Position numbers and translations under genes: made by a program. Below are positions 46,567 through 54,952 of a stretch of DNA of 64,000 bases, one piece after another. Position 1 is the first letter of the stretch, and each line of letters opens with the position of its first letter. This DNA comes from CAYRNR01 sp964425605 (lineage in GTDB: Bacteria; Myxococcota_A; UBA796; UBA9615; CAYRNR01). The notes under the pieces are model-generated. The model was not told the origin of the DNA. It searched no databases and worked only from the letters and a program-made list of their open reading frames with translations. The DNA lies in the NCBI GenBank assembly GCA_964425605.1, contig CAYRNR010000014.1, positions 1 to 64,000 on the forward strand. Direction: 5' to 3'.

Positions 46567-47756
46567 CCCGCGTCGCCCACCTCGATTGTTTCAGCGGCAT
46601 AAGCGGCGACATGACGCTGGGGGCGCTGGTGGACGCCGGCGTCGAGCTCGACGATCTCACGTCGATGCTCCAGGGACTGGGCCTGGACGGATGGAGCCTG
46701 CGCGCGGGGCCCGTCCCCGAGGAGCACCGCATCCCGGGTACGCGGGTCGAGGTCCTGTGCGCGGAGGAGGAGCACACCCACCGCCACTTCGGCGACATCC
46801 GCGCCATGATCGAGGGGGCCGAGCTCCCGCCGGCGGTCCGCGATCGGGCCGTGGCCGTGTTCCACCGCCTCGCCGTGGCCGAGGGCAAGATCCACGGCAA
46901 GGATCCCGAAGACGTGGGCTTCCACGAGGTGGGCGCGGTGGACTCCATCGTCGACATCGTCGGCGCGGTGGCCGGACTGCACCTCCTCAACGTGGACCGG
47001 CTCACCTGTTCGCCGCTGCCCCTGGGTCAGGGCACGGTGCGCTGCCAGCACGGCCTGATCCCCGTACCGGCGCCCGCCACCCTGGAGCTCGTGCGCGGCG
47101 TGCCCACCTATCCCGGCGAGGACCACCGCGAGCTGGTGACCCCCACGGGGGCGGCGCTGACCACGACGCTGGCAGACGCCTTCGGCTCCCAGCCGGCCAT
47201 GGTGATCGACTCGGTGGGGTACGGGATCGGCCAGGCGCGCGGCCAGGCCATGCCCAACGGCCTCAGGTTGCTGGTGGGCGAGGCACTGACCAGCGGCGAC
47301 GTGCCCCAGGACACCACGTGGGTCCTCGAGGCCAACATCGACGACCTCGCGCCCCAGTTCTTCGGTCCCCTGGTCCAGACGCTGCTCGACGGCGGCGCCC
47401 AGGACGCGTTCCTCACGCCGGTGGTGATGAAGAAGGGCCGGCCGGGCGTGCAGCTCACCGTCCTGTGCAGCCCGGACCGCCGCGGCGCCCTCGAGGAGGT
47501 GATCTTCCGGGAGACCTCCACCATCGGTGTGAGGCGCCACCGCGCCTGGCGCAGCTGTCTCGAGCGGGAGATCGTCACCGTGGACACCCCGTTCGGCGAC
47601 GTGCGGGTCAAGGTGTGCACCGGGCTCGGCGAGGAGCTCAACCGGATGCCGGAGTTCGAGGACTGCCGCGCGCGCGCTGCCGAGCACGGCGTGTCCATCC
47701 TCCAGGTCCACCGGGCCGCACTGGTCGCGGCGCACGGGCGAGGAGAGACGCGTTGA
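46563..47756 (+). CDS. larC: Nickel insertion protein LarC
   Basis: 397 aa, full length with no frameshift between its two parts. LarC inserts nickel into the pincer nucleotide in a CTP-dependent reaction. The N-terminus HLDCFSGISGDMTLGALVDAG is diagnostic, followed by GFHEVGAVDSIVDIVG, a His-rich EEEHTHRHF loop for metal and ELVTPTGAAL. The C-terminal domain (EANIDDLAPQFFG ... LMKKGRPG-type segment) is complete. The ATG overlaps the larB stop (ATGA), and its stop overlaps the TTG start of the kinase-like gene, so the three are translationally coupled. Confidence 0.93.
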   Translation: MTRVAHLDCFSGISGDMTLGALVDAGVELDDLTSMLQGLGLDGWSLRAGPVPEEHRIPGTRVEVLCAEEEHTHRHFGDIRAMIEGAELPPAVRDRAVAVFHRLAVAEGKIHGKDPEDVGFHEVGAVDSIVDIVGAVAGLHLLNVDRLTCSPLPLGQGTVRCQHGLIPVPAPATLELVRGVPTYPGEDHRELVTPTGAALTTTLADAFGSQPAMVIDSVGYGIGQARGQAMPNGLRLLVGEALTSGDVPQDTTWVLEANIDDLAPQFFGPLVQTLLDGGAQDAFLTPVVMKKGRPGVQLTVLCSPDRRGALEEVIFRETSTIGVRRHRAWRSCLEREIVTVDTPFGDVRVKVCTGLGEELNRMPEFEDCRARAAEHGVSILQVHRAALVAAHGRGETR

Positions 47757-49405
47757 GCGTCCAGATCACGGCGCTGCTGATCGGCCCGACCGCCGCCGCG
47801 GTCGAGGGCCTCGAGTCCAGGATCACCCAGCTGAACTTGACCCTGCTCACCGCCACCCACTGGGATCGCGCCGAGAACGTCCTGGAGACCTTCGCACCGC
47901 AGGTCGTCCTCGTGGCCAGCGACAGCCGCGGCGCGGACACCCTCGACATGCTCGATCGCCTCGCGAGCATCCCGGAGGCCAAGGACACGCCGGTGGTCGT
48001 GATCGCCCCGGCCGAGGGGGTCGTGGACCGCGCCGCCGCCCACGAACTGGGCGCGGTCTGCGTGGTGGCCGGCGATCTGGACGGCGCCTGTCTGGAGGAC
48101 CTGGTCACGGGGCTGGCGCGAATCGCCCAGGAGCGGGACGCCTGGCGCCGGCAGGGCAACGAGAACCAGTGCCTGCTGGAGATCGCCTCGTTGCTCCACT
48201 CCACGGCCGAGCCCGAGAAGATCCTGACCGTGGTGGCCAACCGCATCGCCTCGATGGTCCCCCTGAGTACCTGCTCGATCATCCTGGTCAGCCCGGCCGG
48301 GGACACGGCGATCGTGGCCACGGGCGCGGCCGCCCTCGACGGAGGCCTGCTGGGCCCGGAGGCGGAGCTCGAGCTGTCCCGGTTCCCCGAGCTGCGGGAG
48401 GTGGTCCACAAGGGCAACCGCCTGATGCTCGAGGCGCTGACCCACGATCCGTTCGAGATCACCATCTCCCAGGACGACGAGTCCGCCGATGTCGCCGGTA
48501 CCCGCGGCAGCGCCCTGTTCCCCATCCTCGCCAACGACGAGGTGCAGGGGGTGCTCTCGCTGCACCTGCCCGTGCTGGCGCCGCCGCTGACCCAGGCCCA
48601 GGTGCCGTTCTTCGAGCGCGCGGCGGCGACCTGTGGACGCACCCTGTCCGACATCCGCCGCCGCCTCGCCGCCGACGAGCAGCCCGATCGGGTCTCCTTC
48701 GAGGCCACGGACCCATCGCTGGGGGAGCACGACCTGCTCGTCAACCTCGTCGAGCACTCCCCCAACGCCATCGTCGCCTCGGATCCCGCCGGCACGGTGC
48801 TGGTGTTCAACCGCTCCGCGGAGAAGCTCTGGGGATACCGCCACGACGAGGTCATCGGCAGGCTCAACTCCGCGGATCTGCTGATGCCGGGCGCCGGGGT
48901 CGAGGTCTACCGCATCCTCGAAAGCTCGGAGCTCGGCGAGCCGGGCTACGTGCACAACCTGCAGACCGAGGCGCTGTCCCGCGACGGCGAGATCATCCCC
49001 GTGGGTCTCTCGGCCTCCTACCTGATGGAGGACGGCGAGCCCGTGGCCTCGGTGGGCATCTTCCAGGATCTGCGCCAGCGCCTGGCCCTGGAGAGCCGGC
49101 TCCAGGAGATGTCCGCCCAGCTCGTGGAGTCGGAGAAGCAGGCCACCCTCGCTGCGCTGGCCGGCACCACCGCCCACGAGCTCAACCAGCCGCTGACCAC
49201 GGTCATGGGCCTGGTGGAGCTGTTGCAGTTCAAGGTGGCCGACGACGAGCCCCTGACCGCGCAGCTGCAGCGTATCTACGACGAGACCGAGCGGATGAGC
49301 GCCATCGTGCGCCGCATCGGCAAGATCACCAAGTTCTCCACCACCACCTACGTGGGCGAGACCGAGATCCTGGACTTGGACAAGTCGAGCGATTCGAGTA
49401 AATAA
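47753..49405 (+). CDS. Histidine-kinase-like protein (REC-like, GAF, PAS, HisKA) without ATPase domain
   Basis: 550 aa, cytoplasmic. Residues 1-125 resemble a receiver domain (Asp57 in VLVASDSRG at the usual position). GAF covers about 150-305 and PAS about 325-440. A dimerisation/phosphoacceptor helix with TTAHELNQPLTTVMG (His475) covers 455-530. The protein then ends in an Asp/Ser tail. No HATPase_c N, G1 or G2 boxes follow, so it cannot autophosphorylate alone. The start is TTG at 47753 after AGGAG, overlapping the larC stop. It may be phosphorylated by another kinase or act as a dimerising sensor. There is no sign of a downstream frameshifted ATPase domain before the next gene. Confidence 0.82.
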   Translation: MSVQITALLIGPTAAAVEGLESRITQLNLTLLTATHWDRAENVLETFAPQVVLVASDSRGADTLDMLDRLASIPEAKDTPVVVIAPAEGVVDRAAAHELGAVCVVAGDLDGACLEDLVTGLARIAQERDAWRRQGNENQCLLEIASLLHSTAEPEKILTVVANRIASMVPLSTCSIILVSPAGDTAIVATGAAALDGGLLGPEAELELSRFPELREVVHKGNRLMLEALTHDPFEITISQDDESADVAGTRGSALFPILANDEVQGVLSLHLPVLAPPLTQAQVPFFERAAATCGRTLSDIRRRLAADEQPDRVSFEATDPSLGEHDLLVNLVEHSPNAIVASDPAGTVLVFNRSAEKLWGYRHDEVIGRLNSADLLMPGAGVEVYRILESSELGEPGYVHNLQTEALSRDGEIIPVGLSASYLMEDGEPVASVGIFQDLRQRLALESRLQEMSAQLVESEKQATLAALAGTTAHELNQPLTTVMGLVELLQFKVADDEPLTAQLQRIYDETERMSAIVRRIGKITKFSTTTYVGETEILDLDKSSDSSK

Positions 49406-49459
49406 AGTCCGCGCGTCGTGAGTCCAAGTCCCGCAGACTATCCCCGGAGGTGCACAGGC

Positions 49460-50245
49460 ATGAGATTCCTGCCGATCCCCGTCCTCGCCGTCGCCCTGCT
49501 GGTCGTGACCGGCGCCGCAGCCCAGTCCGCCGACGAGATCATCGCCGAGGCCGCCGCGGCGCGCTACGAGGGCAACACCGTCCAGACGATCCAGCTGGCG
49601 CGGACCTATCGCGGGGCCACCAAGGAGTCCACGCTGGTGACCTCCACGCGCGTGGACGCCATCGAGCAGACCCACGCCGAGTTCACCGCGCCGGTGGACA
49701 TGGCGGGCATGGTCTTCCTGACCAAGAAGGTCGCCGGCCAGGAGACCCAGAACTGGATGTACATGTCGGCGGTGAACAGCCTCAGCCAGATCACCGGCGC
49801 CCAGCGCACCGGCTCGTTCATGGGCACCGACTTCACCTACGAGGACCTGGAGATCGGGGACGTGGACGCGGGTACCCACGCGCTCGGCGGCGTGGAGACC
49901 ATCACCGTCGCCGGCGCCAGCTACACGTGCCACAAGATCGCCACGACCCCCGTGGCCGACCGGGTCACCGGGTACGGCAAGCTCGTCACCTGGATCGACC
50001 AGACCACGTCGCTGCCGAGGATGATGCTGCTGTACAAGAAGGACGGCACCACCGAGTGGAAGCGCATGACCTTCGAGGCCTGGGACGGCTCGTCGCCGGG
50101 CAACTACGTGGCCAAGCGCATCCGGATGGAGGACCTGGTCAAGGACGCCTCCACCCTCATGACCATCACCGAGTACCGCCTCGACGTGCCCGCCACCGAT
50201 CTCCCCGACTCCCTGTTCGATCCCGATCAGCTGAAAGCCCAGTGA
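49460..50245 (+). CDS. LolA-like outer-membrane lipoprotein-sorting family protein
   Basis: 261 aa. The signal peptide ends near GAAAQS. The remainder has the look of the 'outer membrane lipoprotein-sorting protein' family (COG2834-like, LolA fold): alternating beta strands with KESTLVTSTRVDAIEQT, MAGMVFLTKKVAGQETQNWMY and TWIDQTTSLPRMMLLYKKDG. In this family the protein binds lipids or lipoproteins in the periplasm. True LolA function is not proved. The ATG at 49460 follows GGAGG 9 bases upstream. Its stop lies 14 bases before the next secreted protein, with which it probably forms a unit. Confidence 0.75.
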   Translation: MRFLPIPVLAVALLVVTGAAAQSADEIIAEAAAARYEGNTVQTIQLARTYRGATKESTLVTSTRVDAIEQTHAEFTAPVDMAGMVFLTKKVAGQETQNWMYMSAVNSLSQITGAQRTGSFMGTDFTYEDLEIGDVDAGTHALGGVETITVAGASYTCHKIATTPVADRVTGYGKLVTWIDQTTSLPRMMLLYKKDGTTEWKRMTFEAWDGSSPGNYVAKRIRMEDLVKDASTLMTITEYRLDVPATDLPDSLFDPDQLKAQ

Positions 50246-50259
50246 TCGCTGGAGGAACT

Positions 50260-51222
50260 GTGCATCCCTTCCTGTACCGGGCCGGCCTCGCCGTCCTGGG
50301 CTCCCTGCTCCTCGTCGCTGGCTCCGCCCACGCGGCCAACACCCTGCCCGACACCGTGGTGTGCCCCGTCGACGGCACCGAGGTCCACATCGAGCGGCCC
50401 ATCGCTGCCAACGCCATGGGCGGCACCGACAGCGACTTCTGTCAGTACGCCGCGGGAGGGCAGATCCGCGAGCAATCCGTCGCCACCTGCCCTACCTGCC
50501 TCTACTCCGGCCTCCACTCCACCTACGATCGGCAGCTCACGGACGCCCAGAAGCGCGAGCTCCTCGAGATGCTCGACGCCCTGCGGCCCACCGTCGGGGA
50601 TCCCCACGATCTCCAGCCCTGGGACCGCTACCAGATCGCCGCGCTGTGCGCAGGCGTCCTCGGCGAGAGCGCCCTTCAGCGCGGCAACCTGCTGCACGCC
50701 GGCGCCTGGACCGCCCGCGACCGCGTCGTTGGCTTCATCCCCATGATCGACGGCCCCCTCGACGCCCACAACAAGCTCGACGAGCTCGATCCCGAGTGGG
50801 CCCAGATCCCCGATCTCCGCACCCAGCAGATGGCCCTGTTCGACCTGACCCGCCTCGCCCACCGCGGCGGCTTCGTGCAGCGCCGCGACGCCTACCTCAA
50901 CCAGCTCGACGACCTGCCCCCCGTCCCCGAGGATCTCATCCGCGTCCGCACCATGGTCGAGGAGTGGATCGCCATCGAGAACCGCTTCCTCTCCAAGGCC
51001 CTCGAGCACTTCAACGCCGGCCTCGACCGCGGCGAGGGCGAGACCAACGAGCAGATCTACTACCGCTACCTCACCGTCGACCTCCGCCGCCGCCTCGGCC
51101 AGGACAAGGGCCTGCGCGAGGAGCTCAACGTGTTGCTGGCGGACCCGCTCACGCCGGACCACCTCAAGCCGATGATCAAGGGGCTGAAGGAGGTGTTGAA
51201 GGGGGAATCGACTACCGAGTAA
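50260..51222 (+). CDS. Secreted Cys-motif/helical-repeat protein, DUF2225-like
   Basis: 320 aa. A signal peptide (LYRAGLAVLGSLLLVAGSAHA) precedes VVCPVDGTEV...FCQY...TCPTCLYSG, a four-Cys zinc-ribbon-like arrangement. The rest is helical with TPR-like segments (RDAYLNQLDDLPPVPEDLIRV, EALEHFNAGLDR-type). The Cys motif followed by helical repeats is reminiscent of DUF2225 proteins, but export is unusual for those and the assignment is tentative. The GTG at 50260 after GGAGGAACT is chosen over the GTG at 50242, which overlaps the preceding stop. The function is unknown. Confidence 0.68.
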   Translation: MHPFLYRAGLAVLGSLLLVAGSAHAANTLPDTVVCPVDGTEVHIERPIAANAMGGTDSDFCQYAAGGQIREQSVATCPTCLYSGLHSTYDRQLTDAQKRELLEMLDALRPTVGDPHDLQPWDRYQIAALCAGVLGESALQRGNLLHAGAWTARDRVVGFIPMIDGPLDAHNKLDELDPEWAQIPDLRTQQMALFDLTRLAHRGGFVQRRDAYLNQLDDLPPVPEDLIRVRTMVEEWIAIENRFLSKALEHFNAGLDRGEGETNEQIYYRYLTVDLRRRLGQDKGLREELNVLLADPLTPDHLKPMIKGLKEVLKGESTTE

Positions 51223-51257
51223 CCCTTCTCCTCTCCAGCCCAACTCCGCCGCCCAGC

Positions 51258-51293
51258 TGGCCGCTATGGCACGTTTTTTGGCCAATGCGGCCA
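51258..51293. promoter_or_regulatory. Inverted repeat before the hypothetical gene
   Basis: TGGCCGC (51258-51264) and GCGGCCA (51287-51293) flank a palindromic TTGGCCAA core and a TTTTTT run. The element sits 36 bases after the stop of the secreted protein. It may act as a terminator for that gene or as an operator for the hypothetical gene at 51356. Confidence 0.3.
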
Positions 51294-51355
51294 TTCAGCC
51301 ACAGGCGCTGCCTTCCCTATCCTAGTGGGAGACGCGAACCGCGCGGAGGCCGCTC

Positions 51356-52138
51356 ATGTCGTTTCTGATCCGCCTGGCGATCGGCACCATCGAGGGCTTG
51401 GACGGGACCGAGATCCTGGCGTTGCTCGCGAATCTTCCCGCAGGACCCAGGGACGACATCGACGCGATCTGGCGGGCGAACCGCCGGGCCGATCTGGCGA
51501 TGGATGAGTACGGCCTGCGCAGGATGGAGGGGTACCTATGGGGCCACATGGATGTCGCCGGAGCCATCGTCCGACAGCGCGTCACGAGCGGGCTCCCGAC
51601 CCACGACGACGAGAGCAGCGATGACGAGGGGCCCCGGGACCACCTCCCCCTGCTCAACATCGTCGCTCGCAAGGTCAACGAGGTGCGCCGGTCCATGGTC
51701 CTCCGCGGTTTCCTCCACGATCCGCAGTGTGCCTCCTTCTGGGAGCTGCCTGACGATCACGGAGCCGCCCTGGACACCTACAGTGTCGACGACGACGGGC
51801 GAGCGATCCGCATGTTCACGACGGACTCCCCGGCGCCGAATACGCCCGTGGTCCACATCCTGAGCCTCGCTCGGAGCCTGCAGCTGGATGATCTCAACCG
51901 AGCCCTCCGCAAGGGTGTGGTGCCACCGTTGCTTCGCGGGAAGCACCGCTCCAGAGTGCTCGAAGTCCAGGCCACGCGCGTGAAGCTGCGTTCGTTCCGA
52001 GGGTGGGTTCGCGTCCACCACATCCTGCCGGGTCCCGGGTGCAGCCTGACGATGATGGACAGCCTCGACCGCGCCGTGCGGATCATGCGCGAACCCGAAG
52101 TCCGCGTGACGCCTACCACGCGCGCACAGCGAGACTGA
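51356..52138 (+). CDS. Hypothetical protein
   Basis: 260 aa from an ATG with GGAGG ten bases upstream (GCGGAGGCCGCTC). No signal peptide, membrane segment or known domain is recognised. Residues about 75-95 are an acidic linker (HDDESSDDEGPRDH). The region 150-260 is basic with likely beta strands (VLEVQATRVKLRSFRGWVRVHH). Helical N-terminus (IEGLDGTEILALLANLP). It lies in a region with more variable base composition, followed by regulatory genes. It could be coregulated with the AraC-type gene at 52267, but the operator-like element lies after its stop. Confidence 0.7.
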   Translation: MSFLIRLAIGTIEGLDGTEILALLANLPAGPRDDIDAIWRANRRADLAMDEYGLRRMEGYLWGHMDVAGAIVRQRVTSGLPTHDDESSDDEGPRDHLPLLNIVARKVNEVRRSMVLRGFLHDPQCASFWELPDDHGAALDTYSVDDDGRAIRMFTTDSPAPNTPVVHILSLARSLQLDDLNRALRKGVVPPLLRGKHRSRVLEVQATRVKLRSFRGWVRVHHILPGPGCSLTMMDSLDRAVRIMREPEVRVTPTTRAQRD

Positions 52139-52142
52139 TTCC

Positions 52143-52181
52143 CTGACCGATCCTGCACAGCTCCTGTCCGGAAGGGTCATT
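52143..52181 (+). promoter_or_regulatory. Operator-like element A, upstream of the AraC-type gene
   Basis: CTGACCG (52143-52149) and CTGTCCG (52164-52170) are direct repeats exactly 21 bp apart, two helical turns, followed by GGTCATT. A -10-like TAGTCT lies at 52203-52208. 29 of 39 positions match the element at 56316-56354. AraC-family activators commonly bind such direct repeats next to the -35 region, so autoregulation by the adjacent gene is predicted. Confidence 0.6.
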
Positions 52182-52266
52182 TCTGCGAACGAGACGACGC
52201 GGTAGTCTGGGTGACATGGCGGGCCACCACGATCCGCTGCGAACCATGCGTCGAGGGGCCGAGGCC

Positions 52267-53286
52267 ATGGCGACAAAGCTGTTCAACAGCGCCGAAATCA
52301 CGGCTCAGTTCGTCGCGTTCGGCGTCCGCGAGGGCCTCGATCGGGACGCGATCCTGGCCGCGGCGGGGCTCCCGCCCGGCTACGACTTCGACCCGGACGG
52401 GGGCCTCCCCTTCGAGGACTCACAGCGGACCTGGGAGTACGTCATCCGCGAGCTTCGAGATCCGGCGGCGCCGATCCGATACGCCCAGTCCACCGACACC
52501 GAGGACTACCAGGCGCTGGGATTCGCCGCGTTCTCGAGCCGGAACGTGCGTGAGGGCATCGTCCGCACGGTGCGGTACTCCGAGCTGCTGACGAACTCGG
52601 GCCATTTCCAGTTGCTCGAGACCCCGTCGCTGGCTGTGGTCACCTGGACGCGTGACCTGCCGCTGACGCTGGCCAATCGCGTCGGCAACGAAACCGCTGT
52701 AGCCCAGTTCCTCCACCTGTGCCGCCGGGCGACCCAGTCGCAGATCACCCCCCTCCTCGTGACCTTCCGGCACCCGGAGCCCACCTCCATCGAGGCCCAC
52801 GAGATCTTCTTCGGTTGCGGCGTCGAGTTCGGCGGCGACAGTGACAGCCTGCACCTGGATCCGACGCTCCTCGACCAGCCCGTCGCCAACGCGGACGAGG
52901 CGCTCTCGGCCTTCTTCGAGCGCTACTTGCAGACACGATGCTCGGATGCGACCCCAGAGCCGATCCTCGTCGACAAGGTGCGACGGTCCATCCTCACCAG
53001 CCTGTCCTCCGGGGTCCCCATCTCGGAGCACATCGCCCGCGCCCTCGGCATGAGCGACCGCAGCCTCCGGCGTCACCTCAAGCGCGAGGGGACCACCTAC
53101 CGCGAGCTCGTCCGGTCGGTGCGGCTCCAGGCCGCCGATGCCCTGCTCCAGGACCCGCGCACCTCCATCGCCGAGGTCGCCTTCCTGCTCGGATACGGCG
53201 ACGCCGGTGCGTTCTCCCGCGCGTTCCGACGGCAGACGGGGCATTCGCCCAAAGACCACCGGCACCGCGGTCCCGGCGAGGCGTGA
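52267..53286 (+). CDS. AraC-family transcriptional regulator
   Basis: 339 aa from the ATG at 52267 (GAGG upstream). The N-terminal ~200 residues resemble the 'arabinose-binding'-type ligand domain of OruR-like AraC regulators (AEITAQFVAFGVREGLDRDAIL ... FGCGVEFGGDSDSLHLDPTLLDQP). The C-terminal HTH_18 has MSDRSLRRHLKREGTTYRELV and IAEVAFLLGYGDAGAFSRAFRRQTG, the two helix-turn-helix units. The ATGs at 52216 and 52246 are alternatives; the -10-like hexamer at 52203-52208 would make 52216 nearly leaderless. It is paralogous to, and convergent with, the AraC-type gene at 53295-54299, with an 8-bp gap. Confidence 0.88.
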   Translation: MATKLFNSAEITAQFVAFGVREGLDRDAILAAAGLPPGYDFDPDGGLPFEDSQRTWEYVIRELRDPAAPIRYAQSTDTEDYQALGFAAFSSRNVREGIVRTVRYSELLTNSGHFQLLETPSLAVVTWTRDLPLTLANRVGNETAVAQFLHLCRRATQSQITPLLVTFRHPEPTSIEAHEIFFGCGVEFGGDSDSLHLDPTLLDQPVANADEALSAFFERYLQTRCSDATPEPILVDKVRRSILTSLSSGVPISEHIARALGMSDRSLRRHLKREGTTYRELVRSVRLQAADALLQDPRTSIAEVAFLLGYGDAGAFSRAFRRQTGHSPKDHRHRGPGEA

Positions 53287-53294
53287 GCGGATCG

Positions 53295-54299
53295 TCAGGA
53301 AGCGAGGAGGCGCTGCCGGTACTCGCAGGGGGTGACGCCGAGCCCCCTGCGGAACGCCCGCGAGAAGGCCCCTGCCTCGGCATAGCCGAGCAACAAGGCG
53401 ATCTCCGAGACCGACCGGGTCGGGTCAACCAGCAACGCGCGCGACAGCTCCATCCGGACCGTGCCGACGAGTTCGCGGAAGCTCGTGCCCTGCCGGTCGA
53501 GGCTGCGCCGAAGGGTTCGTTCGCTCATCGCGAGGTTCGACGCGATCTCGGCGATGGTGGGCACGTCCTCGGGCAGTGCTTGATGGATCACCTTTCGCAC
53601 CTGGTCACGGAGGCATCCGACCTGCGGGTGAGAAGAGGACCGCGAGCCGAGGTAGTCGTCGAAGAACGCCGCCAACGCTGCGTCCGGGCGAGCCATCGGT
53701 TGATCCAGGAGTTCCGGCGAGAACGCGATGCTATCCACCGCTGCGCCAAACACCACCGGGCAGCCGAAGAACGCCTGGTGGGCGCTCGTGTCCGGCGGCG
53801 CAGGATGCCTGAACGTCACGAGGTTCGGTCGATTCCAGATCCCCGAGGCGATCCGCCATAACCGGACGAACTCGGCCACGACATTCTCGTTGGCCACCCG
53901 CGTGCAGAGGATCGGCGGCAGTTTCCGCGACCAGGTCACCGCGACCAGAGTCTCGTTCTCGGCCATCTGCCAGCAGCCGGAGCCGGAGAGCAAGTAGGCG
54001 TACCGGACGATCCGGCCGATCCCGATCCGGGCGTTCCGACTCGCCCGCACGGCGAGCCCGACGGCGTGAAAGTCCGCCATCGTACTCTCGGCCGCCACGG
54101 CGATGGGCACTCCGGAGTCTCGCAGCCTCCGCGCCAGGTGCGACCACAGCGCCATCGAGCAACCGATGGGCATGTCGGATTCCGGCTCGAACACCGCCGT
54201 TTCGGGGAGGCGGGCGGCGGCCAGCAGTTCGGCCCGGCACAGGCCGCGACGCACGCCGAAGTCGACGAGCTTGCCCACGGAGGTGGCCGCTATCCTCAT
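53295..54299 (-). CDS. AraC-family regulator in the ECF sigma operon
   Basis: 334 aa. Same layout as the convergent gene: N-terminal ligand-type domain (GKLVDFGVRRGLCRAELLAAARLP ... FFGCPVVFGAAVDSIAFSPELLDQP) and C-terminal HTH_18 (MSERTLRRSLDRQGTSFRELV, EIALLLGYAEAGAFSRAFRRGLG). Stretches such as VTFRHP, FFGC and LLDQP are shared, so the two are paralogs. The ATG overlaps the anti-sigma stop by four bases (ATGA), which places this regulator in the sigma-NrsF operon. Its expression should therefore follow the ECF sigma factor. It probably links the sigma response to a small-molecule signal. Confidence 0.87.
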   Translation of the reverse strand: MRIAATSVGKLVDFGVRRGLCRAELLAAARLPETAVFEPESDMPIGCSMALWSHLARRLRDSGVPIAVAAESTMADFHAVGLAVRASRNARIGIGRIVRYAYLLSGSGCWQMAENETLVAVTWSRKLPPILCTRVANENVVAEFVRLWRIASGIWNRPNLVTFRHPAPPDTSAHQAFFGCPVVFGAAVDSIAFSPELLDQPMARPDAALAAFFDDYLGSRSSSHPQVGCLRDQVRKVIHQALPEDVPTIAEIASNLAMSERTLRRSLDRQGTSFRELVGTVRMELSRALLVDPTRSVSEIALLLGYAEAGAFSRAFRRGLGVTPCEYRQRLLAS

Positions 54300-54952
54300 C
54301 GCAACCTCCGCAGCAACACCCACCCAGCGCCCACGCCTAGCAGTCCCATCGCCGCCATGGGCGAGAGGTGCAGCACCACCGCGTGGATGGGGCATGGACT
54401 GTCGCATGTCAGCTGGCCGGCGACCGAACTCAGCGCCCCCGCCGCCAACAGCGACAGTCCTCCGGCCCAGCCAGGCCGCAGGGGCGCCGCCCGACGGACC
54501 ATGCAAAAGAGCAGCAGGCCGGGCGCCAGGGCGAGAGCGAACCCGGTGCCGATCTCGGCGAAGGAGTACTCGCGGATCACCGACCACCAGATGCGCGGAT
54601 CCGAGACGAAGCTCACCATCCGATAGGCCATCCACGACGTCCACGTGGCCAGTACGATCACCGGCAGCGGCCGCGTGACGAAGCGACGCTCCTCGCCGGG
54701 TACGCTCAGCGAGAACGCGCTGTGTGCCGACGCCACCACGGTCGCGAGGGCCAGCAGCAGCGGGATCAGGAAGGAGGTGTCCCCCAGGCGCTCGCAGAGA
54801 TCGGGCCGTATCCCCAGCGCCAGCGTCCCTGCGGTGAGGTAGAGCGTCGCCGATCCCATCCAGGCGCCGAACCGCGTCTGCCGCGGCCAGATGCGGCGAA
54901 CGGGCGCGGCCTCGCCAGCGAGCTGCTGGACCAGGCGATCGACGTCAGCCAT
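54296..54952 (-). CDS. NrsF/DUF1109-type membrane anti-sigma factor
   Basis: 218 aa. Six likely transmembrane helices (for example residues 33-47, 60-80, 96-115, 133-150, 163-180, 190-213) after a short cytoplasmic N-terminus. It follows an ECF sigma gene with an 8-bp overlap, the usual arrangement for NrsF-type anti-sigma factors. Cysteines at 53, 150, 183 and 187 include the pair LTCDSPC facing a loop, comparable to the redox/metal-sensing cysteines reported for Caulobacter NrsF. It probably holds the sigma factor at the membrane until stress, such as heavy metal or oxidant, reaches the cysteines. The assignment rests on topology and context. Confidence 0.78.
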   Translation of the reverse strand: MADVDRLVQQLAGEAAPVRRIWPRQTRFGAWMGSATLYLTAGTLALGIRPDLCERLGDTSFLIPLLLALATVVASAHSAFSLSVPGEERRFVTRPLPVIVLATWTSWMAYRMVSFVSDPRIWWSVIREYSFAEIGTGFALALAPGLLLFCMVRRAAPLRPGWAGGLSLLAAGALSSVAGQLTCDSPCPIHAVVLHLSPMAAMGLLGVGAGWVLLRRLR

